A stretch of DNA of 64,000 nucleotides from Ottowia sp. (GTDB lineage Bacteria > Pseudomonadota > Gammaproteobacteria > Burkholderiales > Burkholderiaceae_C), in assembly GCF_016703145.1 (NCBI RefSeq), contig NZ_JADJCO010000005.1:868001-932000 (forward strand), in the 5' to 3' direction. The notes below the pieces were generated by a model. The model was not told the origin of the DNA and ran no database searches. It saw nothing but the letters and a program-made list of their open reading frames with translations. The position numbers and the translations under genes are program-made. Shown in pieces: positions 56,470 to 64,000 of the stretch. Numbering within the stretch: position 1 is the first letter of the stretch; the number at the start of each line of letters is the position of its first letter.

Positions 56470-59124
56470 ATGCCGGACGCCACCCCGCAGGCGCCCTCGC
56501 CCCTCCAGGCCCTGCGCAGCGACTACCGCCAGAAGAAGGGCGAACTGCTCGATGCCATGCGCGCGGCCGGCTCGGCCACGCGCGGCGTGCGCGCGGCCCT
56601 GGGCCGGCTGGCCGCGCTGGCCGACGGCACGCTGCGCGCGCTGTGGCGGCAGGCCGGCTTCGACGCCAGCTTCGCGCTGGCCGCCGTGGGCGGCTACGGG
56701 CGGGGCGAGCTGTTTCCCTATTCCGACATCGACGTGCTGCTGCTGCTGCCTGCGGGCAGCGATCCCGCCGCCGACGAGGCGCTGCGCCAGCGCATCGAGG
56801 GCTTCATCAGCCAGTGCTGGGACGTGGGGCTGGAGATCGGCTCCAGCGTGCGCACCGTCGACGAGTGCCTGGCCAAGGCCGACGTCACCGTGCAGACCGC
56901 GCTGCTGGAGGCGCGCCTGGTCACCGGCGACCGCAAGCTGTTCGGCGGCTTCCAGAGGCGCTTCATGGCGCAGCTCGACGCGCTGGACTTCTTCACCGCC
57001 AAGCGGCTGGAGATGCACCAGCGCCACGTCAAGTACGAGGACACGCCCTACGCGCTGGAGCCCAACTGCAAGGAATCGCCCGGCGGCCTGCGCGACCTGC
57101 AGATGATCCTGTGGACGGCGCGCGCCGCTGGCATCGGCAGCCGCTGGGAAGACTTGGCGCGCGCCGGCCTGGCCACCGCGCACGAGCTGCGCCAGCTCAA
57201 GCACAACGAGGCGCTGCTGTCGCTGGTGCGCGCGCGCCTGCACCTGATCGCCGGCCGGCGCGAGGACCGGCTGGTGTTCGACCTGCAGAACGCCGTGGCC
57301 GAGTCCTTCGGCTTCGCGCACCGCCAGTCCGACGACGGCCGCATCGTCCTGCGCGCCAGCGAAGTGCTGATGCGCCGCTATTACTGGGCCGCCAAGGCCG
57401 TCACGCAGCTCAACCAGATCCTGCTGCAGGGCATCGAGGAGCACCTGCGCGCCGCGCGCGGCGAGCCGCCCACCGAGCTGCGCCGCATCAACGATCGCTT
57501 TTTCGACAAGAACGGCATGATCGAGGTGGCGCAGGACGACCTGTACCAAGCCGAGCCGCACGCCATCCTGGAAACCTTCCTCATCTACGCCAAGACGCCG
57601 GGTCTCAAGGGCCTGTCGGTGCGCACGCTGCGCGCGCTCTACAACGCGCGGGCGGTGATGGACCGCCACTTCCGCAACGACCCGGTCAACAGACAGACCT
57701 TCCGTGCCATCCTGATGCAGCCGCAGGGCATCACCCACGCCATGCGCCTGATGAACCAGACCTCGGTGCTGGGGCGCTACCTGTGGGTCTTCAGGCGCAT
57801 CGTCGGGCAGATGCAGCACGACCTGTTCCACGTCTACACCGTGGACCAGCACATCCTGATGGTGCTGCGCAACGTGCGGCGCTTCTTCATGGCCGAGCAC
57901 GCGCACGAATACCCTTTCTGCTCGCAGCTGGCCGCCGGCTGGGACAAGCCCTGGGTGCTGTACGTGGCCGCCCTCTTCCACGACATCGCCAAGGGCCGCG
58001 GCGGCGACCATTCCGAACTGGGCGCCGGGGAGGTGCGGCGCTTCTGCCTGCAGCACGGCATCCAGCCGCTGGACGCGCGGCTGATCGAGTTCCTGGTGCG
58101 CGAGCACCTGTCCATGAGCCAGATCGCGCAGAAGGAAGACCTGAGCGACCCCGAGGTCATCCAGGCCTTCGCCCGGCGCGTCGGCAACGAGCGCAACCTG
58201 ACCGCGCTGTACCTGCTGACGGTGGCCGACGTGCGCGGCACCAGCCCCAAGGTGTGGAACGCCTGGAAGGGCAAGCTGCTGGAAGACCTGTACAGGCTGA
58301 CCGTGCGCGCCCTGGGCGGCCGCGCGCCCGACGCCAACGCCGTCATCGAGTCGCGCAAGCGCCAGGCGCTCATCCAACTGGCCCTGGCCTCCGAGCCGCA
58401 CGAGTCACACAAGGCGCTGTGGGACACGCTGGAGGTGAGCTACTTCATGCGCCACGACGCCGGCGACATCGCCTGGCACGCGCGCCAACTCGGACGCCAC
58501 GTGCCCGGCGCGCGCGCGCCGGCCGGCGCCGGCGCCGCGCCCCGCACCATCGTGCGCGCGCGGCTGTCCCCCGTGGGCGAGGGCCTGCAGGTGCTGGTGT
58601 ACGCCAGCGACCGGCCCGATCTGTTCGCGCGCATCTGCGGCTACTTCGAGCGCTCGGGCTTCTCCATCCTCGACGCCAAGATCCACACCACCCGCAACGG
58701 CTGGGCGCTGGATACCTTCCAGGTCGTCAGCGGCCTGGTGCCCGAGCATTACCGCGAGCTGATGAACATGGTCGAGGCCGAGCTGCCCGCCGCCATCGAC
58801 AGCCAGTCTCCCCTACCCGCCCCGCGCCTGGGCCGCGTGTCGCGCCGCGTCAAGAGCTTCCCCATCGCCCCGCGCATCGACCTGCACCCAGACGACAAGG
58901 CCCAGCGCTGGCTGCTCACCGTCACCGCCAGCGACCGCGTCGGCCTGCTTTACAACATCGCCCGCATCCTGGCCGCTCACGGCATCAGCGTGGAGCTGGC
59001 CAAGATCACCACCCTGGGCGAGCGAGTGGAGGACATGTTCCTGCTGCAGGGCGCGCAGTTGCAGCACAACAAGGCGCAGCTGGCGATCGAGCAGGAGCTG
59101 GTGGAGGTGCTGGAGGGGGTTTAG
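56470..59124 (+). CDS. glnD: [Protein-PII] uridylyltransferase / uridylyl-removing enzyme GlnD
   Basis: 884 aa from ATG 56470. Nucleotidyltransferase domain GGYGRGELFPYSDIDVLLLL near 78; GlnD linker KRLEMHQRHVKYEDTPYALE and PNCKESPGGLRDLQMILWTA; HD domain AALFHDIAKGRGGDHSELGA near 500; two C-terminal ACT domains (VYASDRPDLFARICGYFERS and TASDRVGLLYNIARILAAHG). It senses glutamine and modifies PII, controlling nitrogen assimilation. An IS4 relic begins two bases after the stop, so any native terminator has been displaced. Confidence 0.97.
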   Translation: MPDATPQAPSPLQALRSDYRQKKGELLDAMRAAGSATRGVRAALGRLAALADGTLRALWRQAGFDASFALAAVGGYGRGELFPYSDIDVLLLLPAGSDPAADEALRQRIEGFISQCWDVGLEIGSSVRTVDECLAKADVTVQTALLEARLVTGDRKLFGGFQRRFMAQLDALDFFTAKRLEMHQRHVKYEDTPYALEPNCKESPGGLRDLQMILWTARAAGIGSRWEDLARAGLATAHELRQLKHNEALLSLVRARLHLIAGRREDRLVFDLQNAVAESFGFAHRQSDDGRIVLRASEVLMRRYYWAAKAVTQLNQILLQGIEEHLRAARGEPPTELRRINDRFFDKNGMIEVAQDDLYQAEPHAILETFLIYAKTPGLKGLSVRTLRALYNARAVMDRHFRNDPVNRQTFRAILMQPQGITHAMRLMNQTSVLGRYLWVFRRIVGQMQHDLFHVYTVDQHILMVLRNVRRFFMAEHAHEYPFCSQLAAGWDKPWVLYVAALFHDIAKGRGGDHSELGAGEVRRFCLQHGIQPLDARLIEFLVREHLSMSQIAQKEDLSDPEVIQAFARRVGNERNLTALYLLTVADVRGTSPKVWNAWKGKLLEDLYRLTVRALGGRAPDANAVIESRKRQALIQLALASEPHESHKALWDTLEVSYFMRHDAGDIAWHARQLGRHVPGARAPAGAGAAPRTIVRARLSPVGEGLQVLVYASDRPDLFARICGYFERSGFSILDAKIHTTRNGWALDTFQVVSGLVPEHYRELMNMVEAELPAAIDSQSPLPAPRLGRVSRRVKSFPIAPRIDLHPDDKAQRWLLTVTASDRVGLLYNIARILAAHGISVELAKITTLGERVEDMFLLQGAQLQHNKAQLAIEQELVEVLEGV

Positions 59125-59126
59125 AC

Positions 59127-60116
59127 CCAATACTGTTCAGATACGCAGTACTGGCGTGGGCTGATGTCGCTGGTGGAGCAACGCGCCGCGATGGCGGACG
59201 GTGAAGCTGCTCATCTTGCGCTTGACTCCGCGCGGGTTGAGGCGTCCGCGGCTACTAACGCAGCGACCACGGGCAATCTCGGCCAGCAGGGACTCACGCC
59301 AGCTTTCGAGGCGCTCAGGGGGGAACGGCCGCGGCTTGCGGCATCTTGCGTTTGATCACGCGCGCCGCGTGGCTGAAGCTCAGGCGATCCGGGTCGAGTG
59401 CGCGCTGCCAAGCCGCTTGTGCCATGAGTTGGCGGATGGCGAAGTGCGCCAGCAGCAGCCCCCACGGTTCCTGCTTCACCAGATCGGGCGTCTTGCTGCG
59501 CAGCACGGTGCTGCTGGCGCGCAGGTGCGTCTTGAACTCATCGAACACACCTCGATCTCCCAGCGCTCGTGGTACAGCGCCGCCAATTCTTGGCCGGGCG
59601 CCTGCTCGGGGTCGAGCAAAGTGGTCACCAGGCGGTAGCTGTCCTTTGTGGGGACGGCCAAGTCGCGCAGCGTGTACTCGATGACGCGCACCGTGCGGCC
59701 ATGCCGCCGGGCGCTGTCTTCACTGTCGAAGACGGTGCTCAGGTACGAGCCATCGGGCAGGACCTGCTGCGCCGCCAGCTTGATGTTGGAACTCACGCGC
59801 CACAGCAGCGTGGCGCCGCTGTCGCAAGCGAGCGCCCAGAGCTTGAAGCTGTAGAAGCCCCGGTCGGCCATTACCAACATGTCCTTGCGCAGCCAGCCCG
59901 GCAGCAGTTCCGTGGCCATCGCCTTCTCGCTGCGTGCGTACGCGGCGATGCCGGCGGCCACGATGGCGTGCGTGCCGCACTCGACCAGGCCGAGCAGGCG
60001 CGCCTGCGGGAAGGCGCTCTGGCCGCGTACGGCTGTGGGGTAGCCGATTGCGCTGACTGCCTCGCCCTGTCTCGGCCAGCACCTCGTCGATCAGAGGCCT
60101 CGAACAACAGTATTGG
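59127..60116. mobile_element. Truncated IS4-type element
   Basis: CCAATACTGTT (59127-59137) and AACAGTATTGG (60106-60116) are an 11-bp perfect inverted repeat around a decayed transposase gene. At 990 bp it is shorter than typical IS4 elements (about 1.4 kb), consistent with internal loss of the transposase N-terminus. Confidence 0.6.
59315..60082 (-). pseudogene. IS4-family transposase, truncated and frameshifted
   Basis: One frame (up to 60082, then 59961-59476) encodes EKAMATELLPGWLRKDMLVM, ADRGFYSFKLWALACDSGAT and ELAALYHERWEIEV, the DDE region with the YxxRWxxE motif. The continuation FDEFKTHLRASSTVLRSKTP, DLVKQEPWGLLLAHFAIRQL is in another frame (59548-59315). The N-terminal domain is missing. 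Not functional. Confidence 0.8.
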
Positions 60117-60302
60117 CTTTAGGCCTGCACGCCGCTTCGTCCAGTTGGTACTCACCGAGTTCGCTGCGCTGCATGCGGGAAATGCCGTGCGATTCGGCAT
60201 TCGCCCGCTGGAGTTCTCGGCCTGGCAGGAGCAGCATCGAGGGGGCGTTGAGCGTTGACCATCGCGATGGCTGGCGCCGCTGCCGGCCAGACTGCAGGAC
60301 GC
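60117..60302. other. Unassigned sequence between IS4 relic and tautomerase
   Basis: 186 bp without a recognisable gene. Minus-strand frames contain SRMQRSELGEYQLDEAA, which I cannot assign. Confidence 0.3.
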
Positions 60303-60710
60303 TCAATCCGGCGCCCCCTCCTGCTGAACCAAAGCCATGGCAAAGCAGCCATGGCCCACGGACCAATCGGAATAGTCGTTCTCGTGCATGAAGATGAACA
60401 CATCGGCCGGGGCCACCTCGGCCATGGCTTGCAGGTTGCGCGAGATCGCGGCATACAGGGCGCGCTTCATCGCGTCGCTTCGGCCGCGCCGCAAGGTGAT
60501 GTCGATCACCACCACGCGATCGGATCGGGACACGCCGTTGAACGTGCGGCTGCAGGCGAATTCGCCAGGCGCGTAACCCGTCACCAGATTGAACAGCTCG
60601 TCGGACGGCATCCCGATGCTGTCCATCAGCGCCTGGTGGATGCCTTGCACGATGGATTCACGCGCGAATGGGGATGTGTCCTGGGGGATGTAAGTGCGGA
60701 TGAACGGCAT
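60303..60710 (-). CDS. Tautomerase superfamily protein
   Basis: 135 aa. MPFIRTYIPQDTSPFARESI: Pro2 is the catalytic base of the tautomerase superfamily after Met removal. SIGMPSDELFNLVTGYAPGE, DRVVVIDITLRRGRSDAMKR and PADVFIFMHENDYSDWSVGH-GCFAMAL fit the long (about 130 aa) tautomerases described near LysR regulators. The substrate is unknown. It diverges from the LysR gene, the usual sign of a regulated target. Confidence 0.85.
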   Translation of the reverse strand: MPFIRTYIPQDTSPFARESIVQGIHQALMDSIGMPSDELFNLVTGYAPGEFACSRTFNGVSRSDRVVVIDITLRRGRSDAMKRALYAAISRNLQAMAEVAPADVFIFMHENDYSDWSVGHGCFAMALVQQEGAPD

Positions 60711-60848
60711 GGTCTCTTATGTACTTTCAGATCAAATATTGAAGACCCATCAGCGTTGCGGTAAAAAGCCATTCGTGCTTCTTCTGAAGGAGTTGATCGT
60801 GATTTTTGACGACACCGAGGAGCTTGAAAAGCGATGATTTCGCGGGTT

Positions 60849-60871
60849 GTATGTGCTCTAAGATCACATAC
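60849..60871. promoter_or_regulatory. Dyad directly before the LysR start codon
   Basis: GTATGTG and CACATAC form a perfect 7-bp inverted repeat with a 9-bp spacer, ending at the base before ATG 60872. The position in the divergent tautomerase/lysR region suggests an autoregulatory operator. Confidence 0.5.
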
Positions 60872-61840
60872 ATGAGCCATCATCTGCCACCATTGACCGC
60901 CTTGCGCGCATTTGAAGCCGCTGCGCGCCTGGGCCGCATGTCGGCGGCGGCGGATGAGCTGTCGGTCACCCCTGGCGCCATCAGTCGCCAGGTGCGCCAG
61001 CTGGAACAACACCTGGGCGTGCCCCTGTTCGACGGCACCAAGGCCCGCCCCACGCTCACTCCGGCGGCGCGGATGCTGCAGCCGGTGCTGACCACCGCCT
61101 TCGCGCACATTGCCGATACCGTGCGCGAGATCAGCGATGAGGGCCGAGGTCCGCTGGACGTGACGTGCTTCAGCACCTTCACCGTGAAATGGCTCATTCC
61201 CCGGCTGTTTGACTTCCAGGCTCGGCACCCGGGCATCGACGTGCGCTTGCGCACCACGGACACCGGGAGCGACGCGGACCGCGAGCACTGTGACCTGCTG
61301 ATCACCGCCGAAGAAGCCAACGGCGTCCAGGACGCGGCCGCGCAGCGGCTGTTCCCTGAATGCCTCGGACCCGTGCTCTCCCCGGAGCTCGCGCGGCGCG
61401 TGGCCTTGCATCGGCCCGTTGATCTGGCTGGTCAGCCTCTGCTGCACACACGCACCCGCCGCAACGCCTGGGCGATGTGGGCGGCGGCAGCGGGTGCGCC
61501 TGTTCCCACCCTTTTGTCGGCCCCGCTGCCACCGGGCTCCGAGTTCGAGCACTACTACTTCACGCTGGAGGCCGCCGTGCGCGGCCTGGGCATTGCGGTG
61601 GCACCCTGGCATCTGGTGACGGACGATGTGCGGTCCGGCAGGCTGTTGGCCCCGTTGGGTTTTGTGGCATCGGGCTACGACTACGTGCTGCGCCACCGCG
61701 CGATATCCCACCCCCGGATGGATGTGTTCTGCATGTGGCTGCAGATGCAGGCCAAAGCTGCCTCGATACCGCCAGGTCCGCAGGAGGCTGGCCAAGATGA
61801 CCCCCTTGGGCGAGCAGGCAGCGCAGCATGTTGCTCATAG
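60872..61840 (+). CDS. LysR-family transcriptional regulator (GcvA-like)
   Basis: 322 aa from ATG 60872 (MSHHLPPLTALRAFEAAARL); the longer frame would start in the promoter. Helix-turn-helix GRMSAAADELSVTPGAISRQ then VRQLEQHLGVPLFDGTKARP. The effector domain (LDVTCFSTFTVKWLIPRLFD, DLLITAEE, YYFTLEAAVRGLGIAVAPWH) is of the GcvA/AmpR subgroup. It probably controls the divergent tautomerase gene. Confidence 0.92.
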   Translation: MSHHLPPLTALRAFEAAARLGRMSAAADELSVTPGAISRQVRQLEQHLGVPLFDGTKARPTLTPAARMLQPVLTTAFAHIADTVREISDEGRGPLDVTCFSTFTVKWLIPRLFDFQARHPGIDVRLRTTDTGSDADREHCDLLITAEEANGVQDAAAQRLFPECLGPVLSPELARRVALHRPVDLAGQPLLHTRTRRNAWAMWAAAAGAPVPTLLSAPLPPGSEFEHYYFTLEAAVRGLGIAVAPWHLVTDDVRSGRLLAPLGFVASGYDYVLRHRAISHPRMDVFCMWLQMQAKAASIPPGPQEAGQDDPLGRAGSAACCS

Positions 61841-61992
61841 CAACATGCGTCCCCTTGCCGGTATCAGGACCATCGCCCTCGCACTGATCCCACGCGGCGC
61901 CTGACGCGCGCGCCTGCCCATTCGGGGGATGGAGGCCTTGACGCGCCTCCGCCTTGAAACATAGGATGCGCCGAAACGACGAGGAGGCCGCC

Positions 61993-63558
61993 ATGATCTA
62001 CCGCAGCCCGTATCCCGACGTGGCGATTCCCGAGATCGCCTACAGCGACTACATCCTGGCCGACGTGGACCGCTGGGCCGATCAGCCGGCCCTCATCGAC
62101 GGCCCGAGCGGACGCAGCCTCAGCTTCGCGCAGGTGCGCGGCGGCGCGCGCAAGGTCGCGGCCTCGCTCGCGGCGCGCGGGTTCGCCAAGGGCGACCGCT
62201 TCGCGATCTTCTGCCCGAATCTGCCCGAGTACGCCATAGCCTTCCACGGCGCCGCGCTGGCCGGCGGCGTGGTGACCACCGCGAGCCCGCTGCTCACCGC
62301 CGACGAACTGGCGGCGCAGCTGAACGACACCGGCGCGCGCTTCCTGCTGACGGTGCCGCCCTTCATCGAGGTCGCGCGGCAGGCCGCGGCGCGCGCGAAG
62401 GTGGAGGAGCTGTTCGTGCTCGGCCAGGCCGATGGCGCGACCCCGCTCGGCGCGCTGCTGGCCACCGACGCGGCGCCGCCGGCGGTGGCGATCGACCCGC
62501 GCGAGGACCTGCTCGTGCTGCCCTACTCCAGCGGCACCAGCGGGCGCCCGAAGGGCGTGATGCTGACGCACTACAACGCGGTGGCCGCGCTGGCCCAGCT
62601 CGACCAGTGGCCGGACCCGAAAGCCGGTGAGCGAGTCATCGCGGTGCTGCCGTTCTTCCACATCTACGGCCTGCAGCTGCTGAACGCGGCGCTGCGCCGC
62701 GGCGCCTGCTCCGTGACGATGCCGCGCTTCGACCTGGAGCAGTACCTGCGGCTGATCGAGCAGCACCGCGTGGAAGCGTTGTACACGGTGCCGCCGATGG
62801 TGCTGGCGCTGGCCAGGCATCCGCTGGTGGACAGCTTCGACCTGTCGTGCGTGCGCAAAGTCGGCTGCGGCGCCGCGCCGCTCGACGCCGCCCTGCAGAC
62901 GGCCGCCGAGGCGCGGCTGAAGGCGCGCGTCGGTCAGGGCCTGGGCATGACCGAGGTGGGCCTGGCAATCGCGGCGCAGCCGCCGGACGCGGCGGACTGG
63001 CGGGCCGGCGACTGCGGCTTGCTGCTGCCCAACATGCAGGCGCGCATCGTCGACGTGGACAGCGGCGCCGACCTCGGCCCCAACCAGCCGGGCGAATTGC
63101 TGGTGCGCGGCCCCGGCGTGATGCGCGGCTACCTGAACAACCCCGAGGCGACGCGGGCAACGATCGACGCCGACGGCTGGCTGCACAGCGGCGACATCGC
63201 GCTGTTCGACGACGACGGCCGGCTGCACGTGGTCGACCGGCTCAAGGAGCTGATCAAGTACAAGGCCTACCAGGTCGCGCCGGCGGCCCTTGAAGGCGTG
63301 CTGCTGCAACACCCGGCGGTGGCCGACGCGGCGGTGATCGGCGTGCCCGACGCGGCGGCCGGGGAGATCCCGAAGGCCTACGTGGTGCCGCGCGGCAGCG
63401 CGAGCGCCGAGGAGATCATGGCCTTCGTCGCCACGAAGGTCGCACCGTACGAGCGGGTGCGCGCACTCGAGTTCATCGACGCCATTCCGAAGGCACCGTC
63501 GGGCAAGATCCTGCGCCGCGTGCTGCGGGAGCGGGCGGCCGGGCAGGCCGCGGCCTGA
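61993..63558 (+). CDS. 4-coumarate-CoA ligase-like acyl-CoA synthetase
   Basis: 521 aa from ATG 61993 with GAGGAGG upstream. ANL superfamily: LPYSSGTSGRPKGVMLTHYN near 175, VLPFFHIYGLQLLNAALRRG, QGLGMTEVGLAIAAQ, GWLHSGDIALFDDDGRLHVV, DRLKELIKYKAYQVAPAALE and A10 Lys in KAPSGKILRRVLRERAAG. IKYKGxQVAPAELE-type A8 is typical of 4CL-like enzymes acting on aromatic or medium-chain acids. Not adjacent to pathway genes within the window. Confidence 0.92.
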   Translation: MIYRSPYPDVAIPEIAYSDYILADVDRWADQPALIDGPSGRSLSFAQVRGGARKVAASLAARGFAKGDRFAIFCPNLPEYAIAFHGAALAGGVVTTASPLLTADELAAQLNDTGARFLLTVPPFIEVARQAAARAKVEELFVLGQADGATPLGALLATDAAPPAVAIDPREDLLVLPYSSGTSGRPKGVMLTHYNAVAALAQLDQWPDPKAGERVIAVLPFFHIYGLQLLNAALRRGACSVTMPRFDLEQYLRLIEQHRVEALYTVPPMVLALARHPLVDSFDLSCVRKVGCGAAPLDAALQTAAEARLKARVGQGLGMTEVGLAIAAQPPDAADWRAGDCGLLLPNMQARIVDVDSGADLGPNQPGELLVRGPGVMRGYLNNPEATRATIDADGWLHSGDIALFDDDGRLHVVDRLKELIKYKAYQVAPAALEGVLLQHPAVADAAVIGVPDAAAGEIPKAYVVPRGSASAEEIMAFVATKVAPYERVRALEFIDAIPKAPSGKILRRVLRERAAGQAAA

Positions 63559-63938
63559 AGGCAGTCGGCTGGACCTGCCCTGCGGTTACCCCGGCGCCAG
63601 CGGCAGGTTGCGGGTTACGGGTTGCCAGTTCGGAGACCCAAGGTTCACTCGCTGCGCTCGCTGCCTTTGGAACGCTGATGTACATCGCCGTCTGGCCTGC
63701 ATCTTGGCTGGCCGAATTTCTGAAGACACGCAGTCCTCATGCAGTGCCGCAAGAACAAGACACAAGGCAGGTCAATGTTCGAGCAGGCCGCAGGACGAGT
63801 GCTGAGTGAGAACAAGGAGAAAACGATGGAGCCACCCTTGCGCTGGCCCGGCGTGACGGCCCCGGTTCTGAGTTAAGCTGGACGCGGCGGCCATCGCCCC
63901 AGCCCACTGGCGCCGTGGCGGCTTCATAGTCACCGCCT
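63559..63938. other. Intergenic region after the CoA ligase gene
   Basis: 380 bp. No gene with recognisable homology; the small open frames look like chance. No clear terminator hairpin with a T-run was found. The GC content drops toward the dyad at the right end. Confidence 0.4.
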
Positions 63939-63992
63939 AAGTATAGATTAGACAAAATGAATTGTTAAATTCAATAGCTTAAATCTATACTT
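63939..63992. promoter_or_regulatory. Large AT-rich nested dyad, probable operator/promoter
   Basis: AAGTATAGATT (63939-63949) and AATCTATACTT (63982-63992) are a perfect 11-bp inverted repeat. A second one, TGAATT and AATTCA (63958-63963 and 63968-63973), shares exactly the same centre. TTGTTA, 17 bases, CTATAC (63962-63990) resembles a sigma-70 promoter reading rightward. It probably controls a gene beyond the window. Confidence 0.6.
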
Positions 63993-64000
63993 CAAGCCAT

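Overview
The window is high-GC, gene-dense bacterial chromosome. The core gene order (rimP-nusA-infB-rbfA-truB on one strand, map-glnD, selO-msrB-yciB-bolA), the ratA/ratB and smpB pair, the protein variants and a short dispersed repeat I associate from memory with this family all suggest a betaproteobacterium of the order Burkholderiales, most likely Comamonadaceae. There is no rRNA operon and no CRISPR array. One tRNA gene, tRNA-Ser(GGA), is present.

Layout. 1-0.8 kb: 3' end of an unknown winged-helix gene and a 308-bp MITE in a CTAG target. 0.8-2.7 kb: ratB-ratA diverging from smpB and a small lipoprotein gene. 2.7-16.4 kb: a long minus-strand run in which rimP, nusA, infB, rbfA and truB (translation and transcription factors) are followed by a SPINDLY-type glycosyltransferase, typA, a PhyH dioxygenase, an EamA exporter and an enoyl-CoA hydratase-like hydrolase. 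16.6-23.1 kb: a YejABEF-type peptide importer with a PIN toxin-antitoxin pair inside the operon. 23.1-29.2 kb: fabI, a secreted ATP-dependent DNA ligase, a DUF465 protein, a basic amino acid decarboxylase, an NfeD/SPFH pair and tRNA-Ser. 29.4-31.2 kb: arfB and dbpA. 31.3-33.6 kb: remnants of at least four IS families, including an in-frame chimeric transposase. 33.6-38.7 kb: a branched-chain amino acid type importer (livF-G-M-H-K). 38.8-42.8 kb: three complete ISs (IS5, IS701, IS630 types) end to end, each junction being CTAG. 42.9-44.5 kb: an acyl-CoA synthetase, probably once joined to the liv operon. 44.7-50.6 kb: selO-msrB-yciB-bolA, a parvulin, an acyltransferase-like membrane protein, a UspA protein and a molybdate-type binding lipoprotein. 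50.6-51.4 kb: HEPN and VapC remnants with an intact antitoxin and operator. 51.5-59.1 kb: purL, map, glnD. 59.1-64 kb: an IS4 relic, a tautomerase diverging from a LysR regulator, a CoA ligase and a large AT-rich dyad.

The most striking pattern is a dispersed repeat of about 55 bp (core ATAGCTATTGGCGCAA, then CCACGC, GGCCGATTT, CTTGAAA). It occurs between genes but also inside coding sequence: once in truB and twice in purL, without breaking the frame, and the three copies are read in three different frames. More degenerate matches lie in the yejF-like gene and in selO. This resembles Rickettsia palindromic elements in behaviour. Other points worth attention are an internal deletion with frameshift in nusA, an rbfA gene without a standard start codon, three unrelated ISs stacked at one CTAG, the toxin-antitoxin pair embedded in the peptide importer, and the chimeric transposase.
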